From the NCBI RefSeq assembly GCF_002811875.1, contig NZ_NPDZ01000023.1, positions 1 through 17,278 on the forward strand: DNA of 17,278 bases, in the 5' to 3' direction. Below are positions 7,304 through 15,474 of the stretch, one piece after another (position 1 is the stretch's first letter; each line of letters starts with the position of its first letter). The translations under genes and the position numbers were made by a program. The notes under the pieces were generated by a model. It was not told the DNA's origin. It did no database searches and saw only the letters and a program-made list of their open reading frames with translations. Origin of the DNA: Leptospira perolatii. GTDB lineage: Bacteria; Spirochaetota; Leptospiria; Leptospirales; Leptospiraceae.

Positions 7304-8167
7304 ATGCCCAAAAAATCCAAGTCCCCTACAATTCTTGTTTCTAAATCTTATGATGCATTAGCTTTGAATTCCGCTTTTTTTGGGTTCTTTGCACATTCAG
7401 GTTTTGTTTTAGGTTTAAAGGAAATCGGATTTAAACCGGCAAGAATCACTGGATCAAGTTCAGGTGCGCTGATCGGATCTCTTTTTGCCGCGGGAATTCC
7501 CCCGGAAGAAATCACTCGGATGATACTGGGAATTAAAAAACGAGACTTCTGGGAAGGAAATTCCTTATCCCAATTTATCAAACCAATCCGAAAAGGATTA
7601 AAAAAATATTCCGGAATTTTAAGCGGGAAACGAATTCGAAAATTAATCGAACCTTATATCGGAAATAAAAACTTGGAAGACTTTCCAATTCCAATGGGAA
7701 TAGCAGTCTCCAACTTGACCAAGAGAATCCGCGAATTGAAAACAAAAGGGAACGCGATCGACCTCGTAATGGCATCGATGACTTTTCCTCTGCTTTTTGA
7801 GATACCTCTGATACAAGGAGATGAATTTTTGGATGGCGGAGTTGTGGATGCCGAGCCGATCAAGGAGCTCATTCTTGATCCCAAGATTAAGCGAATAATT
7901 GTACATGATATAGATAATGCAAAACCGACATCGGACAACACTCTCATGCGCGCGTTTGATGCTTGTGTCAGTGTAATCAGCAGCGAGACTAGAGAACTGA
8001 AGGACCTCCTTTCCAAGAAGTACGGAAAAAAGATCATTCGAGTCGTGACAAAAACTCCATATCTACATCCGAACAAAATGACTGACGGTCGCAAAGCTCT
8101 GGAACTAGGCCGAAGGTCCGCGCATCGACACAGGGCAGAAATTTTAGGAATAAAGAAGGCTAAATAA
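7304..8167 (+). CDS. Patatin-like phospholipase family protein, atypical oxyanion motif
   Basis: 287 residues from the ATG at 7304. The patatin fold is shown by the nucleophile elbow GSSSG (50-54, S52) followed by ALIGSLFAAGIPPEEI, and by the second half of the Ser-Asp dyad, DGGVVDAEP (D177 onward). Active patatins hydrolyse acyl ester bonds in phospholipids or other lipids with this dyad. The glycine-rich oxyanion block that normally precedes the elbow (G-G-x-R/K-G) is replaced by NSAFFG at 22-27, while the following AHSGF is kept. No signal peptide is visible, so the protein is probably cytosolic. The C-terminus is basic. It is a single gene, divergent from cutA and convergent with the TrmO-like gene 44 bases downstream. 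Fold assignment is firm; enzymatic activity is uncertain. Confidence 0.85.
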   Translation: MPKKSKSPTILVSKSYDALALNSAFFGFFAHSGFVLGLKEIGFKPARITGSSSGALIGSLFAAGIPPEEITRMILGIKKRDFWEGNSLSQFIKPIRKGLKKYSGILSGKRIRKLIEPYIGNKNLEDFPIPMGIAVSNLTKRIRELKTKGNAIDLVMASMTFPLLFEIPLIQGDEFLDGGVVDAEPIKELILDPKIKRIIVHDIDNAKPTSDNTLMRAFDACVSVISSETRELKDLLSKKYGKKIIRVVTKTPYLHPNKMTDGRKALELGRRSAHRHRAEILGIKKAK

Positions 8168-8211
8168 TCAAAACAGATCCGGAACAGAATCCCTTTTTTG
8201 GAAGGCCACAC

Positions 8212-8670
8212 TTACCAATAGTTCTTCATCAATTCAGTTGCCCAATCAGGTTGCCTAACTTCGGAAAGCGGAAGGAACTCCTTCATAACAGGCTTGATAT
8301 CTATGATAGGAGTTCCGTCGATCGCATCCAGATTTCGGACGAATACGGATCTGCCTTTCACTTCTTGTAATTCTACGATCGTTGCCCCTAAATGATTCAT
8401 ACGGTTTTTCTTTCTTTGCGCAAAGATTCCGACTTTTGGCCAGAGCTTATTTTCTCGGGGATGCTCGCTTCCGATTACGATCGGACTTTCCAAGGCTTTA
8501 TGAAAAATATAGAATATCTCCAAATGTGAAAAAGACTGAATTGAATCCAGGCTTTCTTCCGGAATATCCGAATCCAAAAGTATTTCGGAAACCACGCTTC
8601 CCCAGAAATCATCCTGCAGTTCTCTTCTGGAATTAACAACGGTTCCTATCGATCTAATTTTGAATTCCAT
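8212..8670 (-). CDS. TrmO-like (UPF0066/YaeB family) methyltransferase, divergent motif
   Basis: 152 residues from the ATG at 8670; a longer reading to 8739 would overlap the upstream gene and lacks family sequence. The N-terminus KIRSIGTVVNS, the middle LEIFYIFHKA and the segment LDAIDGTPIIDIKPV (114-128) match the UPF0066 family. Its E. coli member TrmO methylates t6A37 of tRNA-Thr using S-adenosylmethionine. The family signature normally reads F-A-T-R-x-x-x-R-P-N-P-I-G; here it is FAQRKKNRMNHLG (83-95), so the Pro-Asn-Pro core is changed to Met-Asn-His. The protein is also short compared with E. coli TrmO (about 235 residues). It lies 1 base behind the small membrane-protein gene and is probably cotranscribed with it. 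Substrate may differ from tRNA-Thr. Confidence 0.75.
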   Translation of the reverse strand: MEFKIRSIGTVVNSRRELQDDFWGSVVSEILLDSDIPEESLDSIQSFSHLEIFYIFHKALESPIVIGSEHPRENKLWPKVGIFAQRKKNRMNHLGATIVELQEVKGRSVFVRNLDAIDGTPIIDIKPVMKEFLPLSEVRQPDWATELMKNYW

Positions 8671-8671
8671 T

Positions 8672-8932
8672 CTACAAATCCAATATTTTACCTTTTTGCT
8701 TTTCAGCGTGCTTTTCGTTTTGGAGAGCCTGTGCAACAAAGTTGCACAGGGATGCTAAGAATAACACTAAATACGTGAAAGCGATCTGTATCCATTCGGA
8801 TTCCGATAAATCCATATTCATTATGGAAGAATAATGATTAATCAGAGTCAGGATTACAGCAAGCAATGCTGAAACCAGAACAGAACGAAGCAGAATCGAA
8901 CCGTCAAACAAATATTTGGTGATCCTTTTCAT
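8672..8932 (-). CDS. Small two-TM membrane protein, NrtS-like
   Basis: 86 residues from the ATG at 8932. Two hydrophobic segments are visible, about 12-33 (LLRSVLVSALLAVILTLINH) and 46-70 (within EWIQIAFTYLVLFLASLCNF), joined by a short acidic loop, with a charged Lys/Glu-rich tail. The pattern of a first helix ending in L-I-N-H/Q, a short loop with W-x-x-I, and a T-Y-L-V-x-F second helix recalls the small NrtS nitrate/nitrite transporter proteins described in cyanobacteria. I make this comparison from memory of the pattern, and it needs a profile search. It is flanked by a FecR-domain lipoprotein gene 36 bases upstream and the TrmO-like gene 1 base downstream, which suggests one transcript. 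Confidence 0.6.
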   Translation of the reverse strand: MKRITKYLFDGSILLRSVLVSALLAVILTLINHYSSIMNMDLSESEWIQIAFTYLVLFLASLCNFVAQALQNEKHAEKQKGKILDL

Positions 8933-8968
8933 CGAATTCCAAACCGGACCTTTTCAAAAGTAGAATTA

Positions 8969-9691
8969 TTAATTCTTTTCGGCGAATTTCTTTTCGATCA
9001 GGGCAGTCACGATTTTCACTTTTTCTGGACTCATTGACCCTTGCTTTCCTAACTCGCTATTCTGAATTTCGCTATGATCGTGAGAATATTCTACTCCTGC
9101 TTTAATCAAATCCTCCGAAGTTACGAAGATAATCTTGTCCCCTCTCACAGCAGAAAGGTAATCGCCTTCGTTCACCTTATGAAGATGACTCTTCTTGCTT
9201 TCCATATCTACTTGACCTTGACAGTGGCATGTTACTGTAGTTTCGCCAACCACGGTTGTATAAAATTTTGTGCCCCTAACTCCGGCCACTGCAGTCGGCG
9301 AGCTCAGCTTCAAAGATTCTCCCTGTAAAAGTTTATTGGACTGAAGCCAAGATTTTCCCGCTTCTTGAAAAAACTCTTTGCTACTTCCGGTTCCATCAAA
9401 TCGAAACCTAGAGTTGGATTGTATTTCTATCACTACCGATTTGCCCGGAAATTCAACGATGGAGGTAGAATTTTCTCCAGTGGAAAGTATATCTCCATTT
9501 TGAATCGCCTGACCAGAGTTAACCGAGATTTTTTCAGAGCCTCTTTCCAAATTAACCGAACCTCTCGTAAAGGAAACGACTCCTCCTTCCACCTTACCGG
9601 AAGATTTATTACAGTAAATAGTTCCGAATAACAGTCCGACTATCAATATGACAGAGCGTAACAGTTTACTATTTTTTGATATATGAAACAT
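8969..9691 (-). CDS. FecR-domain lipoprotein
   Basis: 240 residues from an ATG with an excellent ribosome binding site (AGGAGA, 8 bases upstream). A signal peptide (LLRSVILIVGLLFG) ends in TIYC with Cys27 as the likely lipidated residue, which fits a spirochaetal lipobox. Residues about 35-160 form a FecR domain: GSVNLERG, ISVNSGQAIQNGDILSTG, SIVEFPGKSVVIEIQSNSR and the hallmark SPTAVAGVRGTKFYT. The domain is followed by CHCQGQVDM (C155, H156, C157) and later SHDHSEI (203-209), a Cys/His set that could bind metal or haem. FecR domains are best known from periplasmic signalling to FecI-type sigma factors, but here no sigma factor lies nearby and there is no N-terminal cytoplasmic part, so classical surface signalling is unlikely. 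The role is unknown. Confidence 0.85.
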   Translation of the reverse strand: MFHISKNSKLLRSVILIVGLLFGTIYCNKSSGKVEGGVVSFTRGSVNLERGSEKISVNSGQAIQNGDILSTGENSTSIVEFPGKSVVIEIQSNSRFRFDGTGSSKEFFQEAGKSWLQSNKLLQGESLKLSSPTAVAGVRGTKFYTTVVGETTVTCHCQGQVDMESKKSHLHKVNEGDYLSAVRGDKIIFVTSEDLIKAGVEYSHDHSEIQNSELGKQGSMSPEKVKIVTALIEKKFAEKN

Positions 9692-9712
9692 GCAAAGTTC
9701 TCCTCATTTTTA

Positions 9713-9741
9713 GAGATATCATTACTGCACTAATTGGTCAA
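9713..9741 (-). promoter_or_regulatory. Promoter candidate for the FecR-domain gene
   Basis: On the minus strand TTGACC (9741-9736) is followed after 17 bases by TATCTC (9718-9713). Transcription would start about 15 to 20 bases before the ATG at 9691. The -35 is good and the -10 is poor. Confidence 0.35.
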
Positions 9742-10003
9742 AATGACAATTATCTTTCCTTCTTATCCGCAGTGGTTTTCTGGAAATTCTCAATGCTTGG
9801 AATAAAATCTCATCCTTTTTCAAAGGTTATTCTACGGTTCGAAAGCGCAAAAGCGACGGTTACATGTCCTCGAGCTTTACAAGCTTTGATTTAATTTTAG
9901 AATCGCTTTTTGCTATTTTTAAGAACAAAAACCGTAGTGAAGTTAGGGCCTGTTTGTTGGGCGGTCGTCGAATATACTATCTCTAAAGCGAAGGAAACTG
10001 GCT
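9742..10003. other. Intergenic region without a supported gene
   Basis: About 260 bases between the FecR promoter and the candidate small gene. Open frames exist on the plus strand here, but their products look random (no domain, odd composition) and they conflict with each other. I see no RNA gene. A TATACT (9973-9978) could be a -10 for the small gene at 10004, but no good -35 accompanies it. Confidence 0.4.
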
Positions 10004-10135
10004 ATGACCGACAGGATAAAAAGATCAAAAGATTCCGGCCTAAAAAGATTCTTTGTAGGCGCTTGGAATTTGCTCCCACATGGGCTGAGAAGAAGCTTAG
10101 TCGCTACATCCAATTTTACAGGTTTGGATTTTTAA
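10004..10135 (+). CDS. Candidate small protein, 43 residues
   Basis: A short open frame with ATG at 10004 and TAA at 10133. It has a well-placed ribosome binding site (AAGGAA, centred about 10 bases upstream). The product begins MTDRIKRSKDSGLKRFF and continues GAWNLLPHGLRRSL, ending NFTGLDF. The middle is basic and amphipathic, with the conserved-looking elements W-N-L-L-P-H and R-R-S-L. I do not recognise a family. It may be a real small protein, or the remnant of a longer gene. A longer overlapping frame (9910-10194) exists but has a poor start and a composition unlike a protein. Two hairpins follow at 10147 and 10181. Confidence 0.35.
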   Translation: MTDRIKRSKDSGLKRFFVGAWNLLPHGLRRSLVATSNFTGLDF

Positions 10136-10146
10136 TTAGTTTAGAG

Positions 10147-10198
10147 ATTCATCGTTTCGATGGATATCCTCCTCTCATTCTCGCTTTTATATAAGCGA
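10147..10198. other. Pair of hairpins between the small ORF and the trp operon
   Basis: ATTCATCG (10147-10154) pairs with CGATGGAT (10158-10165), eight pairs including one G-U. TCGCTT (10181-10186) pairs with AAGCGA (10193-10198). Neither is followed by a T run on the plus strand, so these are not standard terminators. Confidence 0.4.
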
Positions 10199-10241
10199 AC
10201 TCCCCTCCCTTAAATTCAATCCGATCAAATCCTTCAACCAT

Positions 10242-10292
10242 AGACTATTTCAGTCTGCCCTGCCCAATTGGCGTACGTTCTTGACTCGGCAG
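10242..10292 (+). promoter_or_regulatory. Possible structured leader ahead of the acyl-CoA dehydrogenase gene
   Basis: AGACT (10242-10246) pairs with AGTCT (10252-10256), and CTGCC (10255-10259) could alternatively pair with GGCAG (10288-10292), enclosing the palindrome CCAATTGG (10264-10271). The two stems share bases 10255-10256 and so are mutually exclusive. TTGACT at 10281-10286 could be a -35, but no good -10 follows. Confidence 0.25.
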
Positions 10293-10327
10293 CCTTGGAA
10301 CTGAATGCTGTTCTAAAGGTATATATA

Positions 10328-11491
10328 ATGGATTTTGCGTTATCAGACGATCAGAAAGATTTAAGGGAATTAGCTAGACATTTTGCAAAACATGAAATTC
10401 GCCCAAAGGCGGAACACCACGATAAAACGGGTGAATACCCTTTACAAATTCTGAAGAAAGCCTGGGAAACCGGACTGATGAATATACATATTCCTGCTCA
10501 GCACGGTGGAGCTGGGATGACCGAATTAGACGACGCGATTATTGGAGAAGAATTATTTTGGGGCTGCTCCGGGATGGCAACCGCTATCCTAGCGAATAAC
10601 TTAGCATTGGCTCCAGTCTTGTTAGGCGCAAGCGAGGAAGTTTTGAAAAAATGGGTTCAGCCCATGACAGAGCAGTTCCAACTTTGCGCGTATGCAGTTA
10701 CCGAACCAGGAGCTGGCTCTGACGTCGCCGGGATTCGCACCACTGCAAGAAAAGTCGGAGACGAGTATATTATTAACGGATCCAAAATGTGGATTACCAA
10801 TGCAGGCTATGCAGACTGGTTCTTTGTACTTACAAAAACGGATCCTGCTGCAGGACATAAAGGAATCTCTAGCTTTATCGTTAGTTCCAAAGCCCCCGGT
10901 GTAACCGTCGGCAAAAAAGAACTGAACATGGGACAACGATGCTCTGATACTCGCGGAATTACATTCGAAGAAGTGAAAGTTCACAAAAGTCAGATGATAG
11001 GTAAAGAGGGAGACGGTTTCAAAATTGCAATGGGTGCTTTTGACCATACTCGTCCTGGAGTTGCGATTGGGGCTGTCGGTGTAGCTCGGGCAGCAATGGA
11101 GCACGCCCTGGAATACGCAAAAACTAGAGCAGCTTTTGGAAAGCCGATCATCGAAAACCAAGCGATTTCTTTTATGATCTCGGAAATGGCGAGAGATATC
11201 GAAGCAGGAAGACTGCTCTGCTACCAAGCGGCTTGGTTGATCGACAACGGATTCAGAAATACGTATCAAGCTTCTATCGCGAAAGCATTCTGCGCCGACT
11301 CTTGTATGAGAATTACAACGGACGCTGTTCAAGTGTTAGGCGGCTACGGGTTTAATCAAGAGTACCCAGTAGAAAAGTTAATGCGAGACGCTAAAATATT
11401 CCAAATTTATGAAGGAACTTCTCAGATACAGCGCTTGATCATTTCCCGATATCTCACTGAAGGCAAGGGAATCGAAGGACCAAACATCTGA
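10328..11491 (+). CDS. Acyl-CoA dehydrogenase, medium-chain-type
   Basis: 387 residues from the ATG at 10328, chosen because AAAGG lies about 8 bases upstream and [20 protein letters not shown] is the normal family N-terminus; an ATG 20 codons upstream adds unrelated residues. The three domains are in order: N-terminal helices (1-115), the middle beta domain with [15 protein letters not shown] (122-136) and [12 protein letters not shown] (154-165), and the C-terminal helices with [17 protein letters not shown] and [11 protein letters not shown]362 in the last motif is the catalytic base of the medium-chain type. The enzyme oxidises acyl-CoA to trans-2-enoyl-CoA with FAD and passes electrons to ETF. 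Leptospira grows on fatty acids, so a role in beta-oxidation is expected. It is the first gene of the operon that continues into trpE. Confidence 0.93.
   Translation: MDFALSDDQKDLRELARHFAKHEIRPKAEHHDKTGEYPLQILKKAWETGLMNIHIPAQHGGAGMTELDDAIIGEELFWGCSGMATAILANNLALAPVLLGASEEVLKKWVQPMTEQFQLCAYAVTEPGAGSDVAGIRTTARKVGDEYIINGSKMWITNAGYADWFFVLTKTDPAAGHKGISSFIVSSKAPGVTVGKKELNMGQRCSDTRGITFEEVKVHKSQMIGKEGDGFKIAMGAFDHTRPGVAIGAVGVARAAMEHALEYAKTRAAFGKPIIENQAISFMISEMARDIEAGRLLCYQAAWLIDNGFRNTYQASIAKAFCADSCMRITTDAVQVLGGYGFNQEYPVEKLMRDAKIFQIYEGTSQIQRLIISRYLTEGKGIEGPNI
11474..11479 (+). promoter_or_regulatory. Ribosome binding site for the trpE CTG start
   Basis: GAAGGA ends 8 bases before the CTG at 11488, inside the last codons of the acyl-CoA dehydrogenase gene. 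No comparable site precedes the GTG at 11566. A second purine-rich site, AAGGAA (11491-11496), lies after the CTG and would instead serve an out-of-frame ATG at 11510 that encodes only 12 residues. Confidence 0.55.
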
Positions 11492-13002
11492 AGGAATATT
11501 CCCTTACATATGAAGAATTCCTGGAACGAAGCAAGTCTGGGAATTTAATTCCGATCTTCAAGCAGGTGTTTTTAGATCTAGAAACACCTGTAAGCTTGTT
11601 CTCAAAATGGGGCGGGACCGAATCCAAGCATTCATTCCTATTGGAATCGGTGGAAGGAGGAGAAAAAGTTGGTAGGAACTCCTTCCTGGGAAAAAATCCT
11701 CAACGCCTGATGTACGGTAAGAATGGACTTTTCTACATCATCAAGCAAAACGAACCCGAAACGGAAATCATCACGCACGACCCTTTATTTTTATTAGAGT
11801 ATGTGATCGGGAACGATACTTACGTTCCGGATTCCAGGCTCCCGTCTTTTCAAGGAGGCGCGGTTGGATTTCTATCCTTTTCAACTGTGCGCTACTACGA
11901 ATCCATTCCGGATACCAAGCCGGAAGACGAGCCATCACCGGACGTCTATTTTGCGTTATACGATGAAATTCTTGTAGTCGATCATGTGGACAGACTTTTA
12001 CGAATCGTAGTCAACGCCAGACTCGCGGACTATGAAGATTCCAAAGCATGCTATGAAGCAACTTTAGCAAGGATCGATGCGATTGAAAAAGAGATCCGCG
12101 ATGGAGAAATTCCGGGATGGATTAGACATCCTCTTGTTAACGATGATGCACTAGAATATAAACCGAATATCTCTGACGAAGATTATAAGAAGGCAGTTCA
12201 AAAAGCTAAAGAGTATATCTACGCAGGTGATATCTTTCAAGTGGTCCCTTCTCGAAAGTTAGAGTGTCGACCAGGAATTCCTTCATTTCAAGTTTATCGC
12301 GGACTTAGAACTATTAATCCAAGTCCTTATATGTACTTTCTGAAGTTAGATGATATCAGCATCGTAGGTTCTTCTCCAGAGATCATGGTAAAATGCAAGG
12401 ACAGAAAAACATATCTACGACCGATCGCAGGTACTAGGCCAAGAGGTAAAACTCCTGAGATGGATAAATCATTGGAAGAGAACCTGCTCGCAGATCCGAA
12501 AGAAATCGCCGAGCATATCATGTTAGTAGATTTAGGGAGAAACGACTTGGGACGGGTTTGCGAACCTGGAAGCGTTCACGTCGAAGAATTCAAAGTCATC
12601 GAAAGATATTCTCACGTAATGCATATTGTTAGTCAATGTTCGGGCGATTTAGAAAAACATAAAACTGTTTACGACTTGCTGCGAGCAACTCTACCTGCCG
12701 GAACCGTTTCAGGAGCTCCAAAGATTCGAGCCATGGAAATTATCGATGAACTGGAAAATACCAGAAGGGGTATCTATTCAGGTGCATTGGGCTATATTTC
12801 GTATTCCGGCGATACCGATATGGCGATCGTAATTAGAACGATTACTTTTTATGGCGAAAGAGCATTTTTACAGTCCGGGGGAGGAGTAGTCTATGACTCT
12901 TCTCCTGAAGGTGAATTGGAAGAAACAAAGAATAAATTAGCCGCACTGTTGCGTGCCGTAGATTTTGCGCGTAATGGCTTAAAGGGAGAATGGAACAAAT
13001 GA
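11488..13002 (+). CDS. trpE: Anthranilate synthase component I, probable CTG start
   Basis: 504 residues if it starts at the CTG at 11488. This start overlaps the preceding stop (CTGA) and has GAAGGA 8 bases upstream. It preserves LTYEEFLE and NLIPIFKQ, which match TrpE N-termini elsewhere; the first conventional start, GTG at 11566, would cut these off and lacks a ribosome binding site. Numbered from CTG, the Trp-binding LLESVEGGE lies at 51-59, [10 protein letters not shown] at 247-256, NPSPYMYF at 277-284, [10 protein letters not shown] at 311-320 and [15 protein letters not shown] at 342-356, so feedback inhibition by tryptophan is expected. With TrpG it converts chorismate and glutamine to anthranilate. 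It overlaps trpG by 4 bases. The family call is firm; only the start is in doubt. Confidence 0.9.
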   Translation: MKEYSLTYEEFLERSKSGNLIPIFKQVFLDLETPVSLFSKWGGTESKHSFLLESVEGGEKVGRNSFLGKNPQRLMYGKNGLFYIIKQNEPETEIITHDPLFLLEYVIGNDTYVPDSRLPSFQGGAVGFLSFSTVRYYESIPDTKPEDEPSPDVYFALYDEILVVDHVDRLLRIVVNARLADYEDSKACYEATLARIDAIEKEIRDGEIPGWIRHPLVNDDALEYKPNISDEDYKKAVQKAKEYIYAGDIFQVVPSRKLECRPGIPSFQVYRGLRTINPSPYMYFLKLDDISIVGSSPEIMVKCKDRKTYLRPIAGTRPRGKTPEMDKSLEENLLADPKEIAEHIMLVDLGRNDLGRVCEPGSVHVEEFKVIERYSHVMHIVSQCSGDLEKHKTVYDLLRATLPAGTVSGAPKIRAMEIIDELENTRRGIYSGALGYISYSGDTDMAIVIRTITFYGERAFLQSGGGVVYDSSPEGELEETKNKLAALLRAVDFARNGLKGEWNK

Positions 13003-13577
13003 TTCTCCTGATCGACAACTACGATTCGTTTACTTACAATTTATACCAGTATTTCTGCCAGATCGGAAATGAAGTGGAAGTATTCAGAAATGATAAAATA
13101 GATCTGGAACATGTAATCAAGAAGAATCCGAAAGGAATCGTACTCAGTCCCGGCCCGGGTAGACCCGAAGATTCCGGAGTTTGTCTGGAGATCATAAAAG
13201 AGCTCGGGGGCAAACTTCCGGTTTTAGGAGTTTGCCTAGGACATCAGGCAATCGGCTTAGTTCACGGTGGAAAAATCGTAAACGCTCCAAGCATTATGCA
13301 CGGAAAGGTCAGCTTGATAGAACACGATGGTTTAGATATATATAAAGGAATTCCCTCACCCTTCTTAGCAACGAGATACCATTCTCTAGTAATCCAACCC
13401 GAAAGTTTGCCTGCAGATCTTGAAGTTTCTTCCAAAACCCAAGACGGCGTGATTATGGGCGTTCGACATCGAACAAAGAAAAACCTATTCGGGGTTCAAT
13501 TTCATCCTGAATCAATCATGACTCAAAACGGATTGGACTTAGTCCGAAATTTCTCCCGGATCGTTTCCGAATCCTAA
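12999..13577 (+). CDS. trpG: Anthranilate synthase component II (glutamine amidotransferase)
   Basis: 192 residues from the ATG at 12999, which overlaps the trpE stop (ATGA) and has GGGAG 10 bases upstream; the ATG at 12990 sits too close to that site. It is a class I glutamine amidotransferase: [15 protein letters not shown] at the N-terminus, the oxyanion strand [12 protein letters not shown] (49-60), the nucleophile C79 in [10 protein letters not shown], and H169 and E171 in QFHPES. It releases ammonia from glutamine and channels it to TrpE. The same subunit can serve aminodeoxychorismate synthase (PabA) in some bacteria. Pairing with trpE favours tryptophan synthesis. Confidence 0.93.
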   Translation: MILLIDNYDSFTYNLYQYFCQIGNEVEVFRNDKIDLEHVIKKNPKGIVLSPGPGRPEDSGVCLEIIKELGGKLPVLGVCLGHQAIGLVHGGKIVNAPSIMHGKVSLIEHDGLDIYKGIPSPFLATRYHSLVIQPESLPADLEVSSKTQDGVIMGVRHRTKKNLFGVQFHPESIMTQNGLDLVRNFSRIVSES

Positions 13578-13578
13578 A

Positions 13579-15474
13579 ATGAAGATCTTTTCTAGATTAC
13601 TGTCGTATTCGATTCGATATAAATATCGATTCTCGCTAGGAATCCTTTTCGCACTATTGACTGCTTTATTAAATGCAGTCTCCTTGACCGCCTTCATCCC
13701 GTTATTCGACACTCTAGGCGCGGACTCAAAGACTAGGTTTAAATTCGAGTATACCAAGCCCGAGCAGGATATTCTGCTCAAGGAAAGATTCTTAGGAAGC
13801 GATAGCTTAGACGGACTAGAGAGAGTTAAGAAAGTCCTAATCGAAGCAAAAGATTGGGCAAACTCTAGGACCAAGAACTTGGAACCTAAACAGGTCGTTT
13901 GGGCCGTTTGCGTATTAGTACTTCCACTCTACGTTCTTAAGTTGGCGACCTATCTTTTATCCGTATTCTGCCTAGCGACTGCAGGCTACAGAGCAGTGCG
14001 CGACCTAAGGCAGGAACTGTTTCAGAAAAATCAGACTCTTCCCTTAACATTCTTTTTTAAGGAAAAGACCGGGTTGCTGATGAGTCGGATCATCAACGAT
14101 GTGGAGATAGTAGCTGCTGTTATCTCTTCAAATTTTAGAGACGCAACCATCAATTTCTTTTACGTGGTAACCCACTTGATGGTTCTTCTTTACTTGAACA
14201 CTGATTTACTATTGATTGCTTGCGCATCCGTTCCGGTTATTATTCTGCCTGTTACTTTATTCACTCGAAAGATTACAAAATCTACGGCCCGCTCCCAAGA
14301 GAAAATGGCCGATCTGAATGCGAACCTCCAAGAAATGATTTCCGGAATCAAGGTGATCCGAGTCTTTCACACCGAGGATTTGGAAAAAGAGAAATTCCAA
14401 AAAATCAATCACAACGTTTATCGGAGAAATTTTAAAGGACAGTATTATCTACAAGTTGCACCGAGTCTAGTCGAGCTAACTTCTTCGGTAGTAGTATTAG
14501 GTTTTTTTGCATTGGGCGCTAGCTTTATCGTTAGCGGTAGATTTACTCAGGGAGAGTTTATGACCTTCCTTTTAACGCTACTGTTCCTATTAAGACCCTT
14601 GACACAATTGTCTCAAATGGTCGGAAAAGTTTCCCAAGCAACCACGGCAGGAAAGAGAATTTTCGAAATCATCGATTTGGAAACCGAAGACCACAGCGAA
14701 GACGCAAAAGTCCCAGCGCTTCCGCTTGTGGATTCAATCGAATTCAAGAATATTAACTTTTCTTATCCCGGAACCAACTCTGACGTACTCAAAGATATTT
14801 CGTTGAAAGTGAATGTCGGAGAAACGATCGCGATCGTTGGAGCAAGCGGTTGCGGCAAATCCACTTTAATGGACTTAATCCCCAGATTCTTTGATCCATC
14901 GAACGGCTCCATCGAATTTGACGGAGTCAATATAAAGGATTTCTCTTTATCAGATCTTCGTAAGAAAATCGGAATCGTAACACAAGATATCTTTCTATTT
15001 CACGGATCTGTAATGGAAAACATAGCATACGGAAAACCTGGCGCTTCACGAAAGGACGTGATACGAGCAGCAAGGTTAGCTCACGCCCACGATTTTATTA
15101 AGAAAATGGACCACGGTTACGATAGCATCCTAGGTGTTCGGGGATTGAATTTATCCGGAGGACAAAGGCAAAGGCTTGTGATTGCGAGAGCACTCTTGCG
15201 GGATCCCGAGATCATGATTCTAGACGAGGCAACCTCCGCCTTGGATGTGGAATCAGAAAGACTGGTAAGTGACGCGCTCCGCAGGCTGTTTGCAAACCGT
15301 ACTACATTCGTGATTGCTCATAGACTTTCCACAATCAAAGACATTCCGAGAATTATCGTGATGGATAACGGAAGAATCTTGGAGGAAGGAAATCATAATA
15401 GCTTAATGGATTTGAATGGAATTTATCGAAAACTTACGGACAACCAATACGCAGGAGCCGGAATTCTTCCATGA
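13579..15474 (+). CDS. MsbA-type ABC exporter, fused membrane and ATPase domains
   Basis: 631 residues. The ATG lies 1 base after the trpG stop. Residues 1-345 are an ABC exporter membrane domain with about six hydrophobic segments. An unusually long charged, helical-looking stretch between the first two segments (about 48-105) is larger than in E. coli MsbA. Residues about 385-625 form the ATPase: Walker [10 protein letters not shown] (421-429), Q-loop TQD (Q469), signature LSGGQ (525-529), Walker B IMILDE (545-550) and the switch His581 in AHRLST. The chain is about 50 residues longer than typical MsbA, mostly in that loop. These half-transporters work as homodimers exporting lipids or other hydrophobic compounds. 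Substrate cannot be read here; lipid A core export is only one possibility. It overlaps the receiver gene by 4 bases. Confidence 0.9.
   Translation: MKIFSRLLSYSIRYKYRFSLGILFALLTALLNAVSLTAFIPLFDTLGADSKTRFKFEYTKPEQDILLKERFLGSDSLDGLERVKKVLIEAKDWANSRTKNLEPKQVVWAVCVLVLPLYVLKLATYLLSVFCLATAGYRAVRDLRQELFQKNQTLPLTFFFKEKTGLLMSRIINDVEIVAAVISSNFRDATINFFYVVTHLMVLLYLNTDLLLIACASVPVIILPVTLFTRKITKSTARSQEKMADLNANLQEMISGIKVIRVFHTEDLEKEKFQKINHNVYRRNFKGQYYLQVAPSLVELTSSVVVLGFFALGASFIVSGRFTQGEFMTFLLTLLFLLRPLTQLSQMVGKVSQATTAGKRIFEIIDLETEDHSEDAKVPALPLVDSIEFKNINFSYPGTNSDVLKDISLKVNVGETIAIVGASGCGKSTLMDLIPRFFDPSNGSIEFDGVNIKDFSLSDLRKKIGIVTQDIFLFHGSVMENIAYGKPGASRKDVIRAARLAHAHDFIKKMDHGYDSILGVRGLNLSGGQRQRLVIARALLRDPEIMILDEATSALDVESERLVSDALRRLFANRTTFVIAHRLSTIKDIPRIIVMDNGRILEEGNHNSLMDLNGIYRKLTDNQYAGAGILP

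Noticed and set aside
7654..8211. 185-codon minus-strand frame opposite the patatin gene
   Set aside because: Shadow frame; the plus-strand product has clear patatin motifs.
8969..9691. FecR protein as part of a FecI/FecR surface-signalling system
   Set aside because: No ECF sigma factor or TonB receptor is nearby, and the protein is a lipoprotein without the cytoplasmic N-terminal part.
9676..9894. 72-codon plus-strand open frame
   Set aside because: It starts inside the FecR gene on the opposite strand and runs through that gene's promoter region; the product looks random.
9910..10194. 94-codon plus-strand open frame in the intergenic region
   Set aside because: It has no ribosome binding site, odd composition and no domain, and it conflicts with the shorter frame at 10004 that has a good ribosome binding site.
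10622..11332. 236-codon minus-strand frame opposite the acyl-CoA dehydrogenase gene
   Set aside because: It is a Cys/Ser/Arg-rich shadow of a clearly conserved plus-strand enzyme.
11510..11548. 12-residue ORF ([12 protein letters not shown]) between the dehydrogenase gene and trpE as a trp leader peptide
   Set aside because: It has a single Trp codon, no attenuator-type hairpin with a T run, and lies inside the region that encodes the conserved TrpE N-terminus in another frame.
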